Assembly: GCA_963920665.1 (NCBI GenBank)
Contig: OY987263.1
Coordinates: 43,311,218-43,375,217 of the forward strand
Source: Straminergon stramineum
Taxonomy: Eukaryota > Streptophyta > Bryopsida > Hypnales > Calliergonaceae
Length of the DNA stretch: 64,000 nucleotides
Reading direction: 5' to 3'
How positions within the stretch are numbered: position 1 is the first letter of the stretch; every line of letters starts with the position of its first letter. The translations under genes and the position numbers were made by a program. The notes beneath the pieces are model-generated. The model saw only the letters and a list, made by a program, of their open reading frames with translations, did no database searches and was not told the DNA's origin. Positions 57,160-64,000 of this stretch are shown in pieces.

Positions 57160-60100
57160 TTACGAGGCAGAAGTTGATTTCACATCCACTACTGTATTAC
57201 TATCAAGGTCTTTAGTCTTGGAATCTTGTTGGACGTCCAGTTTTTCAGTTGCAGTACCATCGATGGTAGAAATAGGTGACGCCTCTTGATCAGGGTGTAC
57301 TAGTTTATCATTCTCTGGCTTTGAACTTGTCTCTTGTTTGACTTCCAGTTTTTCAGCTGCAGTACCATCAATGGTAGAGATAGCTGGCGCCTCTTCATCT
57401 GGGTGAACCAGTTTATCAGTCTCTGGCTTTGAACATGTCACCTTGCCGCTAGGTTGCTTCTTTTCCAACTCTGGATTAGTAAGCATCCGTAAGTTGTACT
57501 TGGCGAGCTCCTTGAAATCACGAACTACTCCCAATGCACAGGTGGTCTATACAACAAGTATGATAATAGTTAGCTCATGGTAATTGACCAGTATGATTAA
57601 CGCGTAAGTGCCCGTAGTGTCTGCTTCCATATATATTGGAGTTGAAATAAATCGTTGAGGAAGCTTAAATGACGGTAACAAAATGAATCAAAACCAGTAG
57701 AAAGAAAAAATCATGTCCTAAATTTTCTAATGACAAATATAGTTTTGAAGTTACTATATAATCAGCTATTAACGTCTATTTTCAGATTAGGCACGTGGGG
57801 TTCAACGAGGGCTCATCTGTGGATCGGTTGTGTAAGACTGCAAACATTACTGAGAGCAAAACCACGATGTGAAGAGGTACAACAGCACTCGTAAAATTCT
57901 ACAGATATTCTACAGCATTACTAAAACACATTAAACCACCCCATGCCCAAATTGAAAAGGATTATTAAATTCGCACCTTTACTATCTGCATCAAAATTGT
58001 CTTCTGAGGGTTCTTGAGATCGACAGAGTGAGGTTGAGGAACAATTTTGGCTACTGCATTGATGAGCTCCATCTTGTCTATTGAAGTGTTCGCTCGGGCT
58101 TCAATGGACACTGCGAACTGCAAACATAAAGGCATCAGCTCCTCTCTCCATAACATTGAGCATCACGAAAAATGCGAAGAAAATACATACCTCGATGTCT
58201 CTATGAAGTGCCTTGTTTCCTTGGCACGATAGAAGTTCCCTTTAACCGACAGAATAAATAAGAATTCTATACAGTATGATAAGATTTAGTTTTAAGTTTT
58301 TTCGGTTGTTGCTAAGAGATACTGGAACCAATCACAAGTTATTTTATAATTTTTGGAGTTGTATTAATTTAGTTTTCATGTTCAAAGTCCCTATGGTCTC
58401 TTCATCAACTAGACTAAATTTATTCTGGCCTTTTGAACTCCTTAAAGCCTAGGATGAGGTCAAAACCAAGGCATTTTTCACGAATAAAATCTCAGCAGGT
58501 AGCAATTTTCATTAGTTTAGGGCTGCAACCTTGAATGGATTAAGTGAGTTCTTAGATGCATGGAGGAATCGGGACATCTAACTTAGTGCATTATTTTGTC
58601 ACATTCTGTGGAGTGACCAAGTGCTTACAAAAGAAATATACCTTAAATGTGGGGCACCCCTCTCCAGTGGGGAAATGTCGGTCTACCATAGATTGTGCAG
58701 CTTTTGCCACTTCTGCTGCCGATGAGTAGCACGTTGTCTCCACGGGTATTAATCGCATACTATACCTGAAGTACATTGCAATTGAGGTAGCCATTAGCAC
58801 TCGAGTTGTAACTCCACTGGAAAAAAGCCTGACCGTGAAGTAGTTAACGATTTGTTTAAAAGCAATAAATGGGAATTGTTATTGCACAGAATACAGTACC
58901 GTGTTCTAGATCTCTTAGTAGCAGCCGCATCTCGTACAATAGCCTCAGCAAGCTCCATCGGAGACCGCTGGGCAGCCGCATCCTTATTCATCCGTATGAA
59001 AACTACGCCGTGACAGCCTGTCTCACACCCAGAGAACTTTGCCTGCACAAAGTTCCAACTCTCCCTCAGATGACGATACATATCACAGGAAGAAAGCGCA
59101 TAAGCTCTGCCCATGAGCCAAATTCAGTAAGAGTACAAGACATATGCTTTCCCACTAGAGACACAATTACCTCTCAGTTAAAACTTTGACTGCATATCGA
59201 ACTCCTAATTGGGTGATACTTAGCATTAAGGCAGAGGATACTATTTGCGTAACTTTGAGCAATTTAACATGATTCAAATTGCGATTTCTGGAGATATATG
59301 GAGAAATCTTCGGGTGCAATAGTCGCATCTGTTATCAGATATCTATCACTATGTATGAATTTCTTATGCAGTTTCAAAGTGGGAGGTTGTCGAACACTAT
59401 GACAGTAGACAACCCCATATCCATCAATAATCAGTGGTCATAGACATCTAGCCAAGTCAAGCTTACACCACTTGCTAACAAGTCCAACCAAGTGAATAGA
59501 TCTGTCGGCATTTCCAAGTATCGATGACCCCGAGAATGTTCAAGAGTTAGTCACCTAATTTTCTGGAAGGAGGCCACCAGAACCATTGAATCACTTCCCG
59601 AAAAAACCAGTTTAAGAAGATAAGCAATTTAATAATAGAAGGGCTTCAGAACCACCAAAATACACGACCTACCAAAATCGATAAATTTAATATGTACATA
59701 CCTTTTTCTTAGTCCGGATTTCATCAATTTCTGCAGCAAGAAGCTCGTCAATTCCACCGCCTCTGCTTTTGCCTTCTTCGGTTGATGCAACTTGAGGTGC
59801 CAACTTGCACACTCTTTTTTCCCTTTCGCTCTCATCACTTTCGTCCTCTTCCGAATTTGAATGCTCCGAAGCGCCACTGGTACCGGTCCGATCGTCCGGA
59901 GCTCTCACGTTCTTGATTTCTATACTACTCGGTCTATCGAAAAACTGCAACCAACAGCGTCCATATCGCCACGATGTTCAGCTTATACGCTAAGAACAGT
60001 CAGCTCAACTAACAAAAACGAAAAACGGCAGCACTTACAAAAATTAGGAACCAAGGTCCACTTTACATTGCACCAGTCGAAGCAACAAGCTAAAAATTTG

Positions 60101-61274
60101 AACCAAAATCATGAGTGAGGTAACTGCTCCAAGTTGAATTGATAGCAAAGAAAAGCAGAAAGCAGAGCACCTCGTCGAGAACGTTGCTAATCTCCTGAAT
60201 GCTTGCCCGCTCTTTTCCTCCGACACAAGTAACCAAAAATCCCTTCTGCCCATGCTCAATTATAGCCTTCTTTTGATTCTGCAATAGAAACAGCTTAATT
60301 CTCACCCACCCTCTTCCCAATGATTTGACATTGCACTAAATAGCCACGGATACAAAACCTAGAGTATTCAAAATTTATTAAACCCTAAACCCCTGGTGAT
60401 CAATCTAAGCCTAGAACAAGCAATGTGGACTAATCAGAATTAGCTAAAAATCGAAGAATCGGTAATCCAGTCATGTTCCGTCTACTCCAACATAAAACGA
60501 AAACAAGGATTCTCCTCCCATTCGAAGATTTTAGAAAGAATACACGGAGCGGCGATTGGCACACAGGGGGCAAATACTTATTAAACCCTAAACCTCTGGT
60601 AGTCAGTGTAACCCTAGAATCGGGGAAATTCTCTGCAATGTGGACTTATAAAAAATCAGCTAGAACTGGGAGAATCTGTGATTCACCGCCGCGACGATTA
60701 CTGCAACATAAGACATAAAAAGGATTCCTCCTTGCATTTGACCATTTTGAAAAACAACAACAGGGAAAAGCGAACTAGCGATTGGCATACATGGGGCTAC
60801 TAATTGTTAAACCCTAAACCTCTAGTGACCAGTCAAACCCTAGAACAGGGAAATTCACTACACTGTGAACTTATCCAAATGAGCTAGAAATCAAAGACCA
60901 TGAGATCCAGAAATGTTCCGTCTAGATAGAAAGGAACTCTCCTACCATTTGCAAAACGGACGAGCGATAGGCATTCATGAGGCAACTACTTACTTAGCCC
61001 TAAACCTCTGATGATCAATCAATCAGACCCTCGAGTGTGAACTTATCAGAATTAGCTAGAAATCGAAGAATCTGCGATTCAGCCACGTTCCGTCTACTCC
61101 AGCATGCTTCGCAGGAAGGAATTCTCCGTATATTAGAGGATTCAAGAAAAACGCGAGGAAAAAACTGTGGAGCGATTTCCATACATGCGGCAAGTACTTG
61201 GCTCGTTTGCGCTTCCGATCAGCGTTTCCGCCGCCGCCTCCGTGATGCTTCTTGCCATCCTCGGCGCCAGCCAT
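57160..61274 (-). CDS. THUMPD1: THUMP domain protein, THUMPD1/Tan1-type tRNA acetylation adaptor
   Basis: Yeast Tan1 and animal THUMPD1 present tRNA-Ser/Leu to the NAT10/Kre33 acetyltransferase, which makes N4-acetylcytidine in the D-arm. Seven exons: 61185-61274, 60171-60278, 59702-59944, 58900-59042, 58642-58765, 57977-58117 and 57160-57546. All introns are GT-AG; only the exon 4/5 junction is out of phase 0. The product is 411 aa. The N-terminus is Gly- and Lys/Arg-rich (MAGAEDGKK, then RKRKRAKYLPH), followed by GFLVTCVGGKERAS, an acidic linker (SNSEEDESDESERE), GVVFIRMN, and the THUMP core with EARANTSIDKMELINAVAK, VDLKNP and LGVVRDFKELAKYNLRML. The tail repeats a 35-36-residue unit (about residues 322-357 and 358-392). 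Intron 1 contains tandem repeats. Exons were joined by eye; family match and phases agree throughout. Confidence 0.92.
57220..57432 (-). repeat. In-frame tandem duplication in the THUMPD1 C-terminal tail
   Basis: Two consecutive in-frame units, 57325-57432 (36 codons) and 57220-57324 (35 codons), encode SKPE(T/N)DKLVHPD(E/Q)EA, then ISTIDGTA(A/T)EKL. The DNA repeats closely as well. The unit is acidic and probably disordered. Confidence 0.85.
60377..61200 (-). repeat. Four degenerate tandem units in THUMPD1 intron 1, the last overlapping the exon 1 donor
   Basis: Units of about 190-228 bases at 60377-60579, 60580-60807, 60808-60996 and 60997 to about 61200. On the plus strand each starts near CCCTAAACCTCTGGT, then holds a (T/G)GTGGACTTAT-like block, TCAGAATTAGCTAGAAATC, a CGATTCA/TGTTCCGTCTACTCC block, GGATTCTCCT, and ends GGCATACATGGGGC or a variant. 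In the last unit the end (CCATACATGCGGCAAGTACTT) is the exon 1 splice donor itself (61180-61200). Confidence 0.75.
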
Positions 61275-61560
61275 AGTCGATAATCTCTCGAAGCAATGCT
61301 GCTCCCGCCAATTCACGCTCAATGAAAGATTATTCTTTGTTTGGAATGGAGAAGACGAAAGGGTTTAAGCTCTCCTTGGATTAGGGTTCTGGTCTCCAGT
61401 ACAGTACAGTACATTGGAGTGCCGTATTCAACGCTATACTGAAGTAATGGATTGTACACACAAATCTACACTAAAATGGATTAGATAATGCTTGAGAGAA
61501 AAAGTTTGAAGTACATGATCTTCGTGAATGAAATTTTATTGAAATTGTTGTTTTTTATAA
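61275..61560. other. 5' flank of THUMPD1
   Basis: GC-balanced for about 150 bases above the start, with a short CAGTA microsatellite near 61397-61411. No clear TATA box. The AT-rich rest is without features. Confidence 0.4.
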
Positions 61561-61874
61561 TAGGGGTAGTCATAGTTTCTTCACCAACACAAATTTCTTT
61601 GAAGAATGAGAAGAAATAGGAGTCAATAGGGAGCAATTGTGGGTGATGAAGGTGTCACACCCTTCTTGGTGTATCGAGCATGGAGAATTAAAAGTGGAGA
61701 AATTGGCATCATCGACGGTGAAATTGGCAACAAAGGGTGAAAGTGCAATCCATAGGAGAATATTCCTCTTTTGCAAACCGTCAATGGGAAGCCAATAGAG
61801 CACCAACACATTTCCATTCTCCAGGCCATTCTCTAAAGAATGGGCTTGTAGTGAAGAAACTATAACTTCCCCTA
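61561..61874. mobile_element. TAGGGGTAG foldback element (314 bp)
   Basis: The left end TAGGGGTAGTCATAGTTTCT is mirrored by AGAAACTATAACTTCCCCTA at the right. The interior (GATGAAGGTGTCACACCC) matches, inverted, the element at 53178. No coding frame is supported. Confidence 0.7.
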
Positions 61875-62363
61875 ATGGTGAAAAATCACATGAAAAGAAT
61901 GAAGAAACAAGACAAATTCTAGAATAGTGTTTATAAAGTTTGTATTGCATTGTATTCAAGTTTTTGAATACCTAACATCATGCATTTTAGTGAACAATAT
62001 TTGTAATTATTTTTATCATTTTTCTTCAAAAATTTGTGCCCACAAATCTCACAAGATGAAATGCAAAATAGTCTTGGGTCTTTATGATTTTGGCATTGAA
62101 AAATAAAACCTATTAGAATGAATTCATTGTTGTAAAATAAATGTCATCCAAATTTATTCCCATTAATAACAAATCTTCTTTCTTGATAGTAAGGTGCTTG
62201 GTAGACATGTACAATTGGATAATGCTAATTTGTTGTGGTATGGAGATTGCAACAATTTCTAGAATATGTGTACAACATCTTTTACAATAATACTTGCATT
62301 GTATATTAGCACCTTCTTTATGTATTGTACATGTTGGCATATCATCATCAATGAAAGCAACAA

Positions 62364-62485
62364 TTGGGGTAGTCATAGCTTCTTCATCAACTCAAAGTTC
62401 TATAAAGAATGGAATAGTAATGAGAGAAAACAAGAATCAATGTACAGTAGTTTTGGGTGAAGAAGGTGTGACACCCCTTTTGTGT
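62364..62485. mobile_element. Fragment of the TAGGGGTAG foldback family
   Basis: TTGGGGTAGTCATAGCTTCT, then TATAAAGAATGGAATAG and GAAGAAGGTGTGACACCCC parallel 61561-61675. The opposite terminus could not be identified with confidence. Confidence 0.5.
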
Positions 62486-62489
62486 TGTG

Positions 62490-64000
62490 TAGAAGCCTCC
62501 CGCGAAAAACAAGTCCACCTCCGACTAAAAATATGCAAGTATTGCAAGTGGCAAGTCATTGTTCAAAGTACAAGGGTAGGCAATGTGGATTATAGAATAT
62601 TCTTAGCTTATGAACTCTTCCACGCGTCCATTCTTTTGCTCCAGAAGGAAAGAACAAATGTTAAGAAACCTTCACAACATAAGTATATTCTGCCACCAAG
62701 AGCTTGCTGCAAGCCAACTCTAAAGAGCCATGTCCCGATTTTGTGAAGAATGGAAGCATAGTGAAGAAGCCCTAAGTATTGCTAATGAAAGCAATCATTT
62801 TGGAAAAAAGATCTCAAGTATATCTATATTTTTGAACATGTTTGTTGTTATGGACATAGTGGATGCCATACTACATTTCCATTTTTTAGAATCAAAATAA
62901 CTTACACCAATAAAAAACTAATTACTTCATTATAGCATTATATAATGTCTATAATCTTTAGCCCCAATGCATTACCTTAAATTAAGACTAAACACTAGAA
63001 CATGTGTTAAATTTAAATTTGATTGATAATTAGAATTGAGAATAGGAGACAAACTCTATAATTACAAGAAATCCCTTTGATTGATATATTTTGTTAACTC
63101 CATATCTCTTACTATCCTTCATCCCATAATGATCTTTCTATTGGCTTGAATTTTCTGTCCCCAAATGATCTTCATGTTGCACTTGAATTGTGACATTGCA
63201 AGTTGGTCAAATTCTGATTTTGATTGCTATCTAGGACCAACAAAACAACTCTAAATAGTAATTTCCCCTCCATCCATGCAACCATCAATCAAAAGACAAA
63301 TGAAATGATTGAAGAGGTAAATCAACACTATTCATTTTTATTGCATCTCTTTGAACATTGCTTGATTGAAGGAGATGAAACTTTGGAAGGCAAAGCAAAG
63401 GTCTACACATGGTCTCAAGCCTATACTAAATGCCCATAAAATGACAACCACACTCAACACTTAAATACTCAATGGTGCTCTTTGAAAATGCACAAAAAAT
63501 TACACTTTTCAATACTCCAAAATTACACTTTGAAAAGGGCTCTCAAACTCAAAGGTTTATAGGACACTAAGAGTGCACCAAACTCTACTTATAGTGTAAC
63601 AAGGGTCTTAAAAAAATTATTTTTAGCCTTACTCCAAAACATTTTGTCCAATAGGAAGATCATTTGGGGGACAAAAGTAGTACTAAATTAGAAGATCTAT
63701 TTTCATCATGCAACCTTCTCTCACTACAACATACTCATGAGATATAAAATCTGGCACAACCAGAGGGTGACAATCTCTAAAATTACATGAAACAACCATA
63801 ATTGATACACCTATATTTTTAATCCCATATCAATTTCTAAATTATAATAGCTATTTCCATCATGCAATTTCACATCGTAAAACCTTTTTCTCCCTACAAG
63901 TAACATGCTCGTCAGATGTAATACCCTTCATACCTCCTGCCAGCGGTAGACTCCATGACAAGAGCAACAGCATCCACAGCAACTAGATTACACAAAAAAT
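62490..64000. other. Intergenic, no gene seen
   Basis: AT-rich. Frames at 62490-62746 and 63224-63439 show no recognisable domain. No gene or RNA is supported up to the end of the window. Confidence 0.4.

Noticed and set aside
57160..57534. Separate small gene encoding the acidic repeat protein
   Set aside because: The frame continues upstream to a splice acceptor at 57547-57548 and completes the THUMP domain in phase with the preceding exon.
1..64000. CRISPR arrays, bacterial operons or phage modules
   Set aside because: The window is eukaryotic: spliced nuclear genes with plastid transit peptides; no regularly spaced direct repeats with unique spacers were seen.

Overview
This is nuclear DNA of a land plant. 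Five genes encode chlorophyll a/b proteins of light-harvesting complex II (LHCII), each with a spliced chloroplast transit peptide. There is also a plastocyanin precursor with a two-part thylakoid-lumen transit peptide, and a seven-exon gene with GT-AG introns. Genes are GC-rich islands in long AT-rich DNA full of small transposons. The 97-residue mature plastocyanin and the clustered Lhcb copies would fit a seedless plant such as a bryophyte or lycophyte. I cannot name the species, and this placement is inference.

Layout. 1-4.4 kb has no recognisable gene. 4.47-6.72 kb (-) is a decayed hAT-type transposase-like gene (TTF zinc finger, DUF4371-like core, hAT C-terminus). It lies in one reading frame and is broken by three internal stops that all look like C-to-T changes. 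9.6-10.3 kb resembles the upstream flanks of the Lhcb genes but has no gene attached. Lhcb copies A-D lie on the minus strand at 11.1-12.0, 17.5-18.5, 22.6-23.7 and 28.4-29.6 kb; copy E lies on the plus strand at 41.6-42.5 kb. All have a 134-bp first exon, a phase-2 intron of 165-206 bp splitting the Trp codon of the W-Y-G-[AS]-D-R trimerisation motif, and a second exon with the three-helix core. Copies A, B and E keep a standard C-terminus. Copy C has lost its stop codon (+23 residues), and copy D has one extra G that shifts the frame (+74 residues). Plastocyanin is at 50.6-51.1 kb (-). A THUMPD1/Tan1-type tRNA acetylation adaptor gene spans 57.2-61.3 kb (-); its first intron is built from degenerate tandem copies of the exon 1 donor region.

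The rest is mostly short non-autonomous elements: CACTA-type MITEs with 3-bp target duplications, a large family with TTAACCC(C)TAAA termini and TTAA flanks that looks piggyBac-like, foldback elements starting TAGGGGTAG, a 0.7-kb family with TGATTGCAAGAAACAC ends (one copy holding a nested MITE), and a possible degenerate LTR at 37.3-38.6 kb.

The Lhcb proteins and plastocyanin act in the same photosynthetic membrane (photosystem II antenna; electron carrier from cytochrome b6f to photosystem I). The Lhcb promoters share a footprint of two CCAAT-like boxes, a GCCAAATCAGCCATC block and a TATA box, implying common light regulation. Exon junctions were read by eye from splice consensus, reading frame and paralogue comparison.
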